Shown here: positions 26,977 to 41,800 of the stretch, in pieces | Layout of the letters: the number at the start of each line of letters is the position of its first letter | How positions within the stretch are numbered: position 1 is the stretch's first letter | Assembly (NCBI GenBank): GCA_012295275.1 | Contig: CM022672.1 | Location: 24,327,930-24,391,929, forward strand | Origin: Chrysomallon squamiferum | Lineage: Eukaryota > Mollusca > Gastropoda > Neomphalida > Peltospiridae | Reading direction: 5' to 3' | Length of the DNA stretch: 64,000 nt | The notes under the pieces: model-generated | Seen by the model: only the letters and a program-made list of their open reading frames with translations | Databases searched by the model: none | Told to the model about the DNA's origin: nothing | Position numbers and translations under genes: made by a program

Positions 26977-29900
26977 TCCATATTCTTCTGTGTAATATTT
27001 AATCCAACTTCTGGAGTCTAAAATCCAGTGGAGAAAGTGTATTATACATGAATAAATATTTTATATCCATTTTGACTAGTATGATTTATTAATAAAGCAG
27101 CTTCATAAAGTAGGTTTCTCAGAATGCATGGTTAGTCTCTTAGTGACAAACGCTGATATGAAATTTAGAAGTTCTGGTTTCTTTCTCGAACCAAAAAAGG
27201 CACCTGGTAAAGATGCCACATAATAAGGATTACTGCTGTGAAATTACCAGCAATTCAAAACAAGAAGATTTATTGCTAACAAAATGCACAGATTTCAGCA
27301 AAATCATAAACTAAAATTGCATGAACTGGAACAAAAACCTAGACTAATTACTGTAACAATGTCCCAAGCATCTTGTCATCATGAAGGAAATGCCACTAGC
27401 AAAACAAAAAATCTGCTTCACTGATGAGTCCATCATTCTGTAAAACATTTACTGGGAAATGATATAATGAATGGTATAGTCAGCCTCAAGTTACAGTCAA
27501 GGTATATGTATCTATACATGGAATTGCAGATTTGGACTGTTCTTTTTAACAGAAGGAACAACACTGAATTGTACAAGATATGTCAGAATCGGGAAGAATA
27601 AGTTCATATTACATGTGATTATCAATGGATTGTGGCACCTCCTTACATAAAAAGTAGTCAATGTTTTCTTTAAGAAGAATAAGGTTATGGTTCTCAATTT
27701 GCCCAAGCACAAACTATAAGAAAAAGGCTTCTTTTACACACACACACACACACACACATACACACACATATCAAAAAAAGCTAAAACGGTGACAATTTAG
27801 ACATTTCAGATTATCAAACAAATGAATTTATTGATATTTTCATTAGAGTTTAATCCTGAATAAAAATCTTTGAAAAGTGCAGATCAAAGTATATTAATTT
27901 TTATTCATGCTCTTGACCCATTAAGAAAAAACAAATATAAATGACCAAATGATTTCTAAATTTTTCATATAGATTACTAATCAAATGAAATCAAAACATA
28001 GACATGTGTTATCATAAAATGATTTTACAAATACTGTTTTTTTTGTTTGTTTTTTGTGGAGTTTTTTATAATAATAATTGAAAAAAACAAAACAAAAAAG
28101 TAAAAAGAAAAGAAAACAAAACAAACAAACAAAAATATTTTTTTTTTTTTTTTTTACCTGGCCAATTTTTTAACATCTACAGCATTCCCATCTTGTGATA
28201 ATCTCACTAAAGAGGATACCAAATTTGTCACTATAGTTATAATTTTGTTCTGTCCATAAGAAAAGAATATATCCATTTACAGGAAATAATTTGTGATAAA
28301 ATATAAACATTTAAAAAATAATAACAAATAAAGTATGTTTAGAAATATAAATGCAAATCCAAAATCATCAACACGATTTTAAAGATATATTTTCCCTAAT
28401 AATAATAATAATAATAATAATTTATTAACATTAAAATTAAAGATGAATTAATATTATTGTCATTTTTTTTTGTCATGTTTTTATTTAAATATTATTTTTT
28501 AATGTTTTCATACCTTTTAAAAAAGTTACTGTAAACTGTTTTTGTTGTTTTGATTTTTTAAAACAATCTGAGATAAAAAAAAAAAGGAAAGAACTAAAAA
28601 AAAGAAATGACTTTTGACAAGAACAATAAAATTTCTCCTCCAACTGAATGAAAATGTAGCTAAAGGTATTCAAATTTTATTAAACTTTTCAGACAACTTA
28701 CAAAATTATTAAAATTAGTTATGCTTCTCATGAACTAGCAGTGAAATTAGTATATGTATTGTTATTTGAAATATATATATTCTTTATATAACTAATCATT
28801 TTAATCTTCAAAAAATTGCAAGCATCCAATATAAAAACAAGGATTTCTTTAACAATAGTAGATACTAACATCATACTAAAGAAAAAAGTTTGCAATATTA
28901 TGTTTAATTAATTTTTATGATCTTTTAAAATTATTTTGTTGTTGTATCTGGCATATGTATAAGCCTTAATCTAAATTGGGCATGTGTTATTTCATATATT
29001 TAATTGAAAAGTGATTAAAGACTGCATTTTACAATTACAATGTAACACATAATTATTATTATTATTATTGTTGTTGTTGTTGTTAAGCAGTTGTACTATA
29101 TAACTGTAAAGAAAGAAAGTTTGGAGAGACCTGAATATATATTATAAAACAAACTAATAAAGTGAAAAGAAAACAAAATATTCATAATATTTAACATTAA
29201 CAATGACAGTTGTATTTAGCATATCACAGTAATTTGGAATGTTTATTGTGGAAAGGTTATAAAAAAATGTTTTGGAAGTGTTTTCAATTTGTAATTTATC
29301 AGAAATATATTTTAACCCTGCATTCTTATTTAATCTCATCTTTTGTAGTTTTGTTCAATAAATATAGTTCTTAATTTTTAGAATCATTAATTAAATTTTA
29401 AAAATATGATTTCGTGTATCTGAAAAGGTTGATCTTTATATAACAGCACATACATTATTAAATAGATGTACTTTTAATATCCTTTTAATAACTGATTAGC
29501 TGGATTCTTTTTATTAATTCATTACTAATTAGATTTAGTGACTATGAAAGATAAATAACAGTTATTAAATTGTGAATATATGAACATTCCATATGATGAT
29601 GGTAAGTTTTCTGTTTATACATTCGATGTTTACTGTTGATTGCAGTGCCTCATATAATGTATGTTCAGTTTTATTCAGAGTCTTAATAAATTGATTTGAG
29701 AACATTCATTAATTACTGATTTTATATAACATAACAATTTAAATGAAAATTTAATATTATGCACAACATAAGAAATAAATACTGCAAAGTAGCTTACCTC
29801 CATCTGTGGTGAGAAAGTGTCTTGCTGATTCACAATATCAGAAATTATATTGGTAACCTGCTCACTTGTACCTGTTTCATTTAAATCAATTTCAAGAAGA

Positions 29901-32800
29901 CAATCCATCAGTTGCAGAAGCATCTATAAACAAAATTGAAAAGATATCAGAATGATGTATTTATTTAATTACAATGAAAATTGATTATCAGATGATAGTT
30001 ATATGACCAAAGAAAAATCTAAATTGTATATAAAAAAATACCACTTATTATTAATCATCTATTTTTATTTTTTTATTATTTATTTATTTATTTATTCAAA
30101 TTTCACCTAAGAATTTATACCAAAAAACAAAAAAACAAAAACAAAAACAAACAAAACAAAAACAACAATAAGCAGTGTGATTTCTTCTTTCAGAAATACT
30201 GTCCATTTGTATATGTGATACTTACAGCAGTATCAACATATGCACATATAAGTATTGGTCTGTTTCAAGTTCACTGTGTACAAGTCTGATGATTAATGGC
30301 ACCATATTGTTTATTGAAATTAGACCAGGAAGAAAATATATATGTGATTAACTTTGTCACAATGCCTTCCTTCATCAAGATGGCACATTTCCACTAATTA
30401 GTATATGTATTTGGATATTTTGTTATTTTAATAAAGCAAATATAAATTACATTCAGGTAATCATATTTTGTAACAAATAAGCTTCTAATGCTTTTTTATT
30501 CTCAGAAATGTTCATAAATATTTTATTAAATAGAAAAGATTTAAGTTCTTAAGACTCAAACCTATACAGTATGAATGTTCTGTTACAACCATACATTAGT
30601 TCTAAATTATTAGAGAAAATATGAACAACATTTACTCAAATGGAAGCAAATTGAAATTGCTGAAGTGTCCAACATTTTTTATTTTTTATTTTTTTTTAAA
30701 TATAGCTACAAAATAATTGTTTGTACGTATATTTGTTAATACCTCTGGTAGTAGTAGGCATTATATATTATCAGAAATTATATAATAACCTGGATTTAAA
30801 GTCAGTCAGATTAAAATGCAAGTAAAATTATATAAATCAATGACCAACATACCTTAAAACAAATCTCTATATTCCGCCATAAAAAAAAGAAAAAAAAAAG
30901 TAAAATTACATATAATAATATAAAAATATCTTTTAATTGTTATTACTTTTTCTGTTTTTGACTTTTGAACTTGATTTGATTCATTCCTCATGTTTGCTGC
31001 CATGTCTACAACAGTCATTACTAGGAGTAGAAAACCTAATGAAAAAAGTATATGGATAAAGCAACAAGCATACACTGAAATAAACGTTATGGTTGCAGAT
31101 CATCCTCATAATATTTGTCATATAATAGTTAACATAAGAGATGATGCTACAATGTAAACTGATTTTATACAAGCTGTCTCAATTATTATTTAACGTGTGT
31201 CATTCAGTTTTATTTTAGAATAATTCTATTATTCTCATTTTCAAACAAATTGAATGCAGTATGTCAATAAAGTAACTTTATCAGATCTGGTAAAACCATA
31301 TATCAGAGATATTTATGAAATAATTTTATAAACCAATAGCATATTTTAAGTTACCTTTTTTTCCTCTCACTGATATTATATCGCCAGAAGACATTAGGTT
31401 GTCAACAATTAAACACAGACCAAATATATTTAAATTACTTTCGTGTAACACCTGAAAATAAACATCAGAAAGATAAATAAAAAAAACATTAATTTAACCT
31501 AAAACAAACCAAAAAGAAGAAGAATAAAACCAGAGAGAATGTACTGACACCTTATCTAAGATAACATATATGCAATTGTTTCAGTTTGATAATTATAACA
31601 TTTTAATTCCCATATAAAAAGAAAGCAAAGACAACTCTCCAATTAATTATATTCTAAAACTATGTATATATGTTATTTAACATCCCTCTTGCAAGAAATG
31701 TGAATAATAAGGCTATTTTGCAGACACTAAAACCTTATTCAGATGGAGGTTCTTCTGCTTTTCTTTCCTGACATTTAAAAAAAAATGCTATTGTTATCAT
31801 TATTATTTTATTTTTATTTTATATTTTTATTTATAGTTTGATTATTATTATAGCTTTATTATTTTTTATTTTATTTTATTTATTTTTATTTTGTTTATGT
31901 CTGTACAAATGATTGATGGACCATGTACAATTGTTCTAAAGCATATAACATATACACATAATGCACAACTAGTGTCTCAGCTATACACTGTATAATATAT
32001 GCAAAATAATGTCAGAAATATATTAATTTACCATGTAAATAAAAAAAAATAATAATAATAACAAAGAGTTAACAAAATGGTTTTGGAATTAACATTCTGC
32101 TGCTTCATTTGATTTTCAAAGATAACATTAGGATTCTAATTCCAGACAGACAAATTCATTCAAACTAGTTATCTACATGTTATACTGAAAAGATCTGGCA
32201 TAGATCTCCTAAAAATTAGCATTTATAATTATAGGCTCATCCTAACATTTATTTTAGAACTAAAAACAAAGCTATACTTTAATTCAGATTAATTGTTTAG
32301 TTTTTAAAGTTATGTTTCTGCATTTATATGCTGGATTCAATAAAATATTATACTCCTTGGTCAGTTTTGTTTGATTTCTTGTTATTTCAAAGCAACAAAA
32401 TATTTATTTAATGAACAGTTTTATTTTTTAATTACTGGAAATCTAATTAAGAGCTGCTAATCTTTCAGTTTTCTTACCTGTACTTTCAGAGAAACTGAAA
32501 CACTTGTCTCAAATCTATTTGTGATAATTATTATTAAGTTGTGTGTGAAATTAAATTCTACAGGCCCTTCAGATAGCGTCAAAAAATTCACTGTACTTTT
32601 TTTACCATAATATAGCAGAATATCTGTAAAATAATATATTAACATAGAATTTATAATTATTTTTGGGGGGATAATTTTATATCATATTTATTTTTACTGT
32701 TTTATTTCTATATATAATAAAACATTAAGATTTCCAGTTCTATTATATTTGTGTTTCAAACAGCAAAAATTGGCAAACTAGAATACTGTTTATTTAAAGA

Positions 32801-32842
<42 letters not shown>

Positions 32843-35800
32843 CCTAGCTATATCCTGTTTCAAAAACTTATCATCTTTAAAAATTAAATATTAATTTCTC
32901 ACTTTTGTCTAACTATGTTTTTAGTCATCCCAGATATTAAAATTGTAACATATCCTGAAATCCATATTTTAATATTAACCCTTTGAACCCAAGCAGGTAA
33001 ACATTTTAAACAGAATGAAAAATATGACATAATTATTAATAAACTGAGGATTTTAAACAGGTTTTTTAGAAATCAGCTGATATTTAGGTAACATTTTAAT
33101 TAGGTCTGGTAAGAAAAATTAGGATTAATGCCAATGCTGAGAGTTAACCTATATTTTTTTTTATTAAAGATAAGAAAAAAGTAAGAGTGATGAATTTCAT
33201 TATATTTATCATATGTCAGTTTTGTTTTATGAGTTAACTGTTTTCTTTCTTTGCTTTAAATTAAATATTATGAACTAAGGAAATGTTTTAATAAACAATG
33301 CACCATTACATTTTATTTGTAGTTATGTAGCATTGGTATTATTACTAAGGACCACTCAGAGAGAGGAAACCTACTGCTCCCCCATCAAGGGCTATTCTTT
33401 ATTAGCAGCAAGGGATCTTTTAAATACATCATCCCACAAAGTGGATGATTTATACAAAACACCCTTTCTTAGAGAAATCTGGTTAGAAAAAAATAAGTCA
33501 GTGGGATCATCAAGTGAGATCATTACAAAAACCTGCTGCATCTTCAGTGAATTCTCTACCTAAACATCTGAATTAACAATACATACATAGAACATATATA
33601 ATATTGTCACAATATGTAATTTTCACCCTGCAGTAAAATATTAGTTCTGAAAGTAGGAACAATAAATGTGAAAGGAAACTTTACAGTAAACAAAGTAATT
33701 TAATTAATAGTAATACCCAGTAAATAAAATTGTAAAACTTTCAAAACTTTTGTGAATTGTATGACCAATGACATAACTTGTGGAAGCTACATATTAGCTT
33801 GTGACACCTTTTTATTATTTATTTTTGACACAATATAAACAATAATTCACCACAGAAATTTTCATTGTGCCATCATTACATATCCCATTTCAATAATTTT
33901 AACTTTTTCTTCTTTGTTACAGTTATGTAATCTAGAAACTAGTACATCTTGGAAATAACACATGGAAAAAAGTGTTTAAAACACTGACATTCATTTTGTA
34001 TGTCATATCATACATCCATATGTTCCTGGAATGTTAGTCTACTTTATAAAAAAAGTAATTTCATTTGAACATAGCTTGAAAGCAAATGAAAAAAGAAGTA
34101 GTTAGATTTGTTCAAAAATATTTTTCACTGATGAGAATAGTTTTACACTATATAAAATTTTCATATGAATATAAACTGTATATCTATGTTAAAAAGAAAA
34201 CCACTGATATGTCTTCAAAAAATGATTTATAATATTAACATGTAATAAAATGGTTAGCTAAAGAACAAATTCTTATTCATTTTCAATGGTCCAAAATATA
34301 AAACAATTATAATACCTTGTTTGTCTTTTCTTTCAATTTTGATTTTATATGTAAGAGGCAGATAGTCATTCAGATATCCATCACAGAAAACAGAAAAATA
34401 AGAGAATAGAGCAAAGCCTGATGTAGGTGATACAAAACAAGAACCACCTCTTGGTGGTGAATCAGTCTTAAATTCATATATACAAGTTGCCACATTGCCA
34501 TTCTCAGCATAACCTAAAATCACAAGGAAAAATATATTCTTAATTTTTAACAAAGAAAATTGTTAAAAATCATAAAATACTGAATGTCCATAGAAATATC
34601 AACAGCTTAAAAGGATTAACTGCTTAGAAATTATTTAACATAATTTTTGCATCTGAAACAGTAGCTATCAAATGTTTTTAATTTTATTATTTTACTGAGC
34701 ACTGTATTCCAAGTGCACTAACCTCAAAACTGACATCAGAGTAGGTTTACCTCTATTTTGCTTTGACTCAAACATCGAATTCTTTCAATAGGTGTAAAAA
34801 AATAGAATGAACAATTTCTTGTGGGATAATTTTCAAATAACTTCAATTGCAAGTAAATTAAAATAAACAAGTGTAGAAATTCTCATTCCCAAATGTCATT
34901 GATATATAAAGAATAGTATAATAATACAACACTTGTCAGTTATGAAACTGACACTTGAAAACAAGCATAAATTAGACTCTTGAGTGAGAGATAAAAGTTT
35001 CACAAATAATTATTTTATCTATTACTTTCTACATGTAACGGAATATGTATAATTAAATATTAATCAAAACACTAAATAACAAAAAATAGTATTTCTATTT
35101 AAGTAAACAAGTCTCATCAAATGACAGATGGGAAATGAAAATCAGAGATTGGTTATAACAGATTTTGTACCTCTGAACTGTTCTGCAATTAGAATGGAGT
35201 ATTCTCTCCAAGTCATGGTAGATTAATATATCATGCTATGTATTCCAAATAACCAAACAATATTAAAGGAATTCAGCTATTAGTTTGATCACAGAATACA
35301 GGAAGAAATATTAAGATAAATCTGTCTCAATTTAAATACTTATGAAACAGAGACAAAAGATATAATGGACAACAAGATGAGTGTAAAATACATAAAGGCA
35401 ATTAGCAATAACAAAAATATACATATTTTTGAAATTCTCACCAAAGACTTTAAATGCATATTCTGTTGACATATTGAGAGCTCCTTCTCTCAGTATCATT
35501 TTTTTCTCCATATTCAGTGTTATTGTCATAGGTCCCCAAACTTCAAATGGTATTACACCAAACTTTTTACTTGACAGTTTCCAAATTTGAGTTTTCAGGT
35601 AATGTGTACCTGGTGAACAATCTACACATTCTATTTCCAATTCCAAACGTTCCTTTGGTAGTACCACCTGCCTGCAATTCTTGATACATCTAACAATGAA
35701 ATTAAAGGAAAAAATATTAATACTGAAAATTATATCTTAAACTTTTTTTCTTTTTTTTTTAATTTTCCATATAATCATTCTTCAAATTAACGATACAACA

Positions 35801-38800
35801 TAACCTTACTGAAATAGATTTAATCTAAAAAGTCTTCCATTTAACTTTTTCTGCATATGAACGTGTAATTATATAATACCTTTAAAGTGTAAAGCATGAG
35901 TAAATTGCATAATATTGCTCTTTGTTTTACAATCATCACTTTTCATGCTTTCATTTAGAAACACTTTATTAAACAAGTGGCTAAAGGAGAGCAGTATCTT
36001 TAGAGTTTGGTATAATAATCATTAAAAAAAACAATAAACATATTGCAATAGTTTTAATGATAGTTCAAAAAAGAAAATCCCCATCTTCTTTCTGTTAAAT
36101 TTTCAAAAAGGTGTGACTGAACAAACATAAACTTTTACATATTTAATGAAATATATTTCAGACCAAATAACATTTGATCTATCTTCTCTTAACTGAAATT
36201 GTTTATATATTCTATAATGTAGTAATCCATTTTCTATGATATAGTAATTCTGTTTTAACTTATGCAAAAGTGCATGTTAATTTGTTGCAATATTATACCT
36301 ATAGTATGAAAAACAAATGTGTAAAATAATTTCAAAAATTATTTCAAAAATTACCTCATCTTCAGCTGAGGAGTGGATGAATCATCAACAAATACATTAA
36401 TAGTGATATTAGCACCAGGCACATTAGGTTTGCTGATGAAAACACTCATGATGTATGTCTCATTGATAGACAAGTAATACGGTGGTATCTTCAGGATTGA
36501 TTCTATTAATGACAACAGAATAATATTAAATTTCAGTTTACCTATTTATGTATTAAAAGAAAATATTTCCTGTCATTATCTATTAACATGCAATGCATTC
36601 ATATTAAAAGTAATTATCATTTGTTCGCATATCATTTATGTGATTTCTAATAATGCTATGAAAAATATTTTGAAATCTTTAGTTTTTAACATTTAAAAAT
36701 ATAAAAATTAATAGACATGTTAATTTTTAAAATATGCTATACTCATTATAGGTAAATAAATAAATTATTAACTAAATACCTGTCTCTTTGAGCAAATATT
36801 TTTTCTGAGGAACAAAAGCACTCCATAATTTCTTCACAAAATCACAAGTAGCATTGGTGCTTTTAATTTTACAAAACCATTCAAAGCTGTAAACAAAAGA
36901 AATCATAACAAAAATTAATATAGAGATACTTGAATTTTTCAACAATTTTAAAACAATTACTTAAACTCTATTTATAATTAAATGACCATTGTGGATTAAT
37001 TTAAATTGCATATGAAGAAATAAGATGAAATTGTATACCTTTAGGTCAGTTAAGGAATTATAAAACAATATCTCTTACAGGACATGAATTCTCTCTCTAC
37101 TCATATCCACACACATACATATACACAATACATACACTATGACATTAATTCAGAGAACTAAACTATAAAAACAAACAGTCTTTAATACTGTTTTATTTTT
37201 GTTATATTTAAATTATTATCTTTAAGTTAATTACTTAGATAAAGAATTCTGCCAAATATATATGAATAATTGCTGATGTAATCAACTGACAATTATTCTA
37301 CAAAGTTACAAAAACAAATAATTTATAACATTTCACATTATTTGGTGTAATTTAGAAGAGGAGTAGTGCATCACAAAGTATAACAAAATGAAAATATTTA
37401 TTTGTATTTTTTTCAGATTATTGTGTTCAATACATGATCAATATACTATCAGTTTATATATATAATCATCAATACATTTTAATTAAAAATCTGAAAACAA
37501 AACAATTAGAATCACAGAACTGTATCATTTTCCTGGAGAATTATATATCTATAGAATAACTACTCACCTGATGTTTGAATGGGTATGCTGATTTGGATCT
37601 ATGCTTGCTGAAGCATTTATTTTCAGTTCTTTATTGTTTGGAATTGAACGGAATGTCGTTGAATGTTCTAAAACTATTTTCAAAGGCTTAACAAACACAT
37701 TAAAAAATCCCTGAAGAGATGAATAAGAAGATAATGCAGAATAATTTAATTATTAATAAAGGTCCAAAAACAATTATTTCATTTTATAATATGTAAATAT
37801 ATTATACTTTTATTAAAGTTTTTGCTAACAGTTAGTAGTCATAAGGTATGAAATATGATTAAGAAAATTATTTGCTGTAACTCCTGTGGAATTTTAAACA
37901 AATATTGTTAAGGCTACAGTTTTATTTTGTATAATTAATACCATATTTGATACATCATAGACCCATTAAAATACATAAATACAATAGGACAAATGGAATA
38001 AAGAATAATGGACTGAATATAATTCTGTGATAAAGTAATTAAAAAATAAAATGCAGCATGCAAACTGTAATAATAAGTGTTAAATAAAAATGACTAAATA
38101 CATCTAGAACTATACCTCACTGGTCCACAAAATATAAACTTGTAAAATAATTATTTCATTTCCAAATATCTTCTTCTTGCAGTGCAATTATTTTATATCT
38201 GGGACTTTGTTTCCCAAGAGTTTGCAGAGCATACCATATTCAAAATTTAATTCTACTTAATATAAATATATATATACATATTTTTATTAATTTTTTTTTT
38301 TTTAAATGAGGTAAAACACATTATTTCTAGCACTTCATCAGAAAAAAGTGTCATTTATTTACTGCTAACTTAAAATTATTTTCAGGACAGTTAGTTTCTA
38401 CACATCCCATAGAATATAAAACATCTTGTTGATTTTCATTTTTATTCTTCCAACTTTTATTATCTTTCTCTTTTATAAGTTTGTCTGTCTACTTAATTTT
38501 AGAGCGTTTTGAACTAGGAAAAAGTAATTCTTTTACAACTGATTAAATTTAAAAAGTACTGGATTACATTTAAGAATAAAATTACATTCAAAGCTAATGT
38601 ACTTAAATTTCTGAGAACTAAGACTTTCAAATAAAATATTTTTATGAGACCATTTGTTGGAGAGATGTTAGGATAGAGCTAATAGTCTACTATTATTTAA
38701 GTAATAATAACTGTCAATAATTTTTAAAATTCATCACTTTCATGATTCTATTTTATTCTATTTATTATATACCAGGACATATTTTGATATTTCAAAATAT

Positions 38801-41800
38801 CAAAGATAAATTATTGGATAAAATATATAGTATTTAATTTATCAAATGTTTTGAAAATCTTTTTAAAAATCTTTAACAAATGTTTTTAAAAAAATTTTAA
38901 ATTAAAAATTAAAAATAATTTATGAAGGCAAAATGCTAATCTGTCACAATTTTATTTTGTTTTGTTTTGTTTCCTGGGGGCTGAATAGAATATGTTGTTC
39001 TTGTAATTAGTATTTTAGTACTTTCCTAAAAATAATATCAGTGTTTAAAAACTAATCCTAATATTCATATATAGTCCTGTAATCATATGTCTGAAGTGAA
39101 TTTAAAATAAATATTGTTTTCATTATATTATTAACGACAGAAAAAATTCCCAAAATCAGTATTTTGTACAAAGTATATTATAAAACAAAGAAACAAACAA
39201 ATAAATAAATATTAGAAATTCATCAGAAAAATATTAAAACTCAAATTCAGTTCTTAATTTAAAAACAAAATCCTTTTTAAATATACTGTTTTATCATTTT
39301 ATTTTTTCCCTGAATTATGAAATAATGATATATTTTATTGTAACTATAATAAAGGACTAATTTATTAAATAAATAAATAAATATTCTTACACAGCTTTCT
39401 TTGACATAGGTTTTTCCCATTTGAGTACCATTAATACGGAGACAAACTCGTTTAATGCCTTTTGACATTATTTTCATATCAACAGTTATCTGTCCTTTGG
39501 TGTTTTTCTTGGAAGATATATTTAATGGATCAAAATCAGCATCAGAGTAGCAACGGTCAGAATTGTTAAATTTAAAGGAACTGAATGTCCATTCATACTG
39601 CATAATTTTAAAATTCCCTGCTGTATTCAACACATTATTGCAGCTGCCTGAAATAGACACTTGAAATGTCCTTACAAGTCCTTGTGAGTATGGATATGCT
39701 AACTGCAATTTACTTGATGCACCACCAATGTGTAGAGATGACAAACATTTCATAGTATCTTGATCATGGTAAGCAACTGTGAACTCCAATGGATGACTTG
39801 AAATCTCTTTTCCTTTAGTCATATATCCAACTGTTGCTTTAAATTTACCTCCTGTGTTTGTTTTATAAGATATAGTTGCACATAACTGATCTTTTGTACT
39901 TGATTTAATTTCATGAAACTCAGGAATGCAAGAATAATCCTTTGTGATGTTCACATAATAAACATACTGTTTACTGGGCTTTTCAATAATTGCTTTAAAT
40001 ACAAAATTTTCATCTACAGTAACATTGTTTTTGTCTACCAAAATCCACATATTGTTTTGTTTGTCTGGAAAAAACAAAAACAAGGAATAAATGTGGCTCC
40101 AAAGACATTGACATTAAATCTTAAGATCATCTGATGTTCTACATATACTAATTTCTGTTACTATAAGCACAGATCAAGTATCAAATGAATTATTTATACA
40201 ACAATGATATAAAGAACAAACAGACAAAAAGACAATCCTGCAGATTCTGATAATGGAAGAATTTCCTTCATAATGATATAAATTTACAAAAAACAACATA
40301 TGATACATTTAAAAACAGATGTATAGTTATTAAAGTTTTTAACAAAAAATCCATGTTCTTGAATAATAACATACCACAATTTCCAGTTATCGTTTGTGGA
40401 CAGTAACAAACAGCTTTTGTTGAATTGTACAAACATATGTCACCCTCAGGACATGGGTGTGATGCACAGGGATTTTTATCTGAACATCCTAAGCTCTCTT
40501 TACTGTTGTAATAGAAATTAACAAAACCACATGTGTCTACTTCCACTTTGCATGGATAATAAAAGCATTCATACGAAAAAGGATTTACTGGAATATACAT
40601 GCTGGGCTTGCTTCCACATTGAGGATTGTTTGCATTCTCAGCTGAAGAAAAAGGACAATATTTTAAAGTAAATTTAATTATATATTATAGTTAACTAATT
40701 TTACAGTGATAAGAAATTATTCATAAACACAAAAGAAACAATAAAACAACATTGCAAGAGCAATCAAACAAAAAAAACAAATTAGATCATATTATAAGTA
40801 ACCTAAATACTTTTAACATAGATTCCATCTTTAATAATATTATCAATTAATGGATTGGAAAAATATTTTGTAGAACATGTTAGTATTTTGGTGTATTTTA
40901 CATCTAGATGTTTGCTAAAGATTTTCATTCTTTATATATGTTACATATAAACAAAGCTCCTGTCATCCTTACATTCAAGAATCTTATGAAACTGTTGCAT
41001 TTATTTATGACAATTATTTATGTTTTATTTTTTCATTTGTGTATTTATTATTTATTTTTTAAATTATCATAAAATAATAATCAAGGAAATATCAGAAATA
41101 AACTTTTTATGTAGCTTATATTATTACTGTTGAATAACTATCCTTTTTTTCCATAAGAAGATTATGTGTGTATATGTGTGTTTATATATGTATGTATGCA
41201 TGTATGTATGTATTCAGTTATGCTTTCATGTTTTAATATGTTTGTTTCTCTTTGGTAGTTTCCTGTCAACAAATTTATCATGTACTTATTATTAAAATGA
41301 CTGGCTTGGAATAAACAAACTAGGAAAATCTATATGATTAGTTTCAAAAACTAATGCTCAAAATTTTTCTCATAGTCTAATTTTAGTTATTATTAGTCAA
41401 TGATTTTTAAATTCATCACTGGTATGATTCTGTAATACTGTATTTATTTATTTAGGGAATTTTTGAATATGTATTATAATGCATGACAAAAAAATGTGAA
41501 AACTAAAAAGTCTTTTACATAACTTAGAAGTAAAGTGTATTTAAGAATAGTATCAAAAAACCCAAAAGAAAATACCAATAAATAACAACAAAATTATAAA
41601 AAGGAAAACCAGATTAAAGAACAAAGAGAACACTGCAATATATATTTTGTCTCTGTACGTATGTGTGCACAGACACACATTTTAATTCAGATAAACTGAA
41701 TGTGGTACAAATCACAGAAACCAATTTTTAAGTCAGAAAAAATTTAAAATTAAAATTAAAAAAAAAAAAAACAATAAAACAAACTTGAGGATTCAGCCGG

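Larger units (their letters stand above)
26613..28157. other. Gene A intron 27 (1.5 kb)
   Basis: Holds an (AT)n run at 26949-26976, a decayed Tc1/mariner-type transposase at about 27110-27720, and a (CA)n run at 27736-27769. Confidence 0.6.
32624..34315. other. Gene A intron 22 (1.7 kb)
   Basis: Holds a (TAA)n microsatellite (32801-32842) and a short repeat fragment at about 33345-33450. The rest is AT-rich with no recognised feature. Confidence 0.6.
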
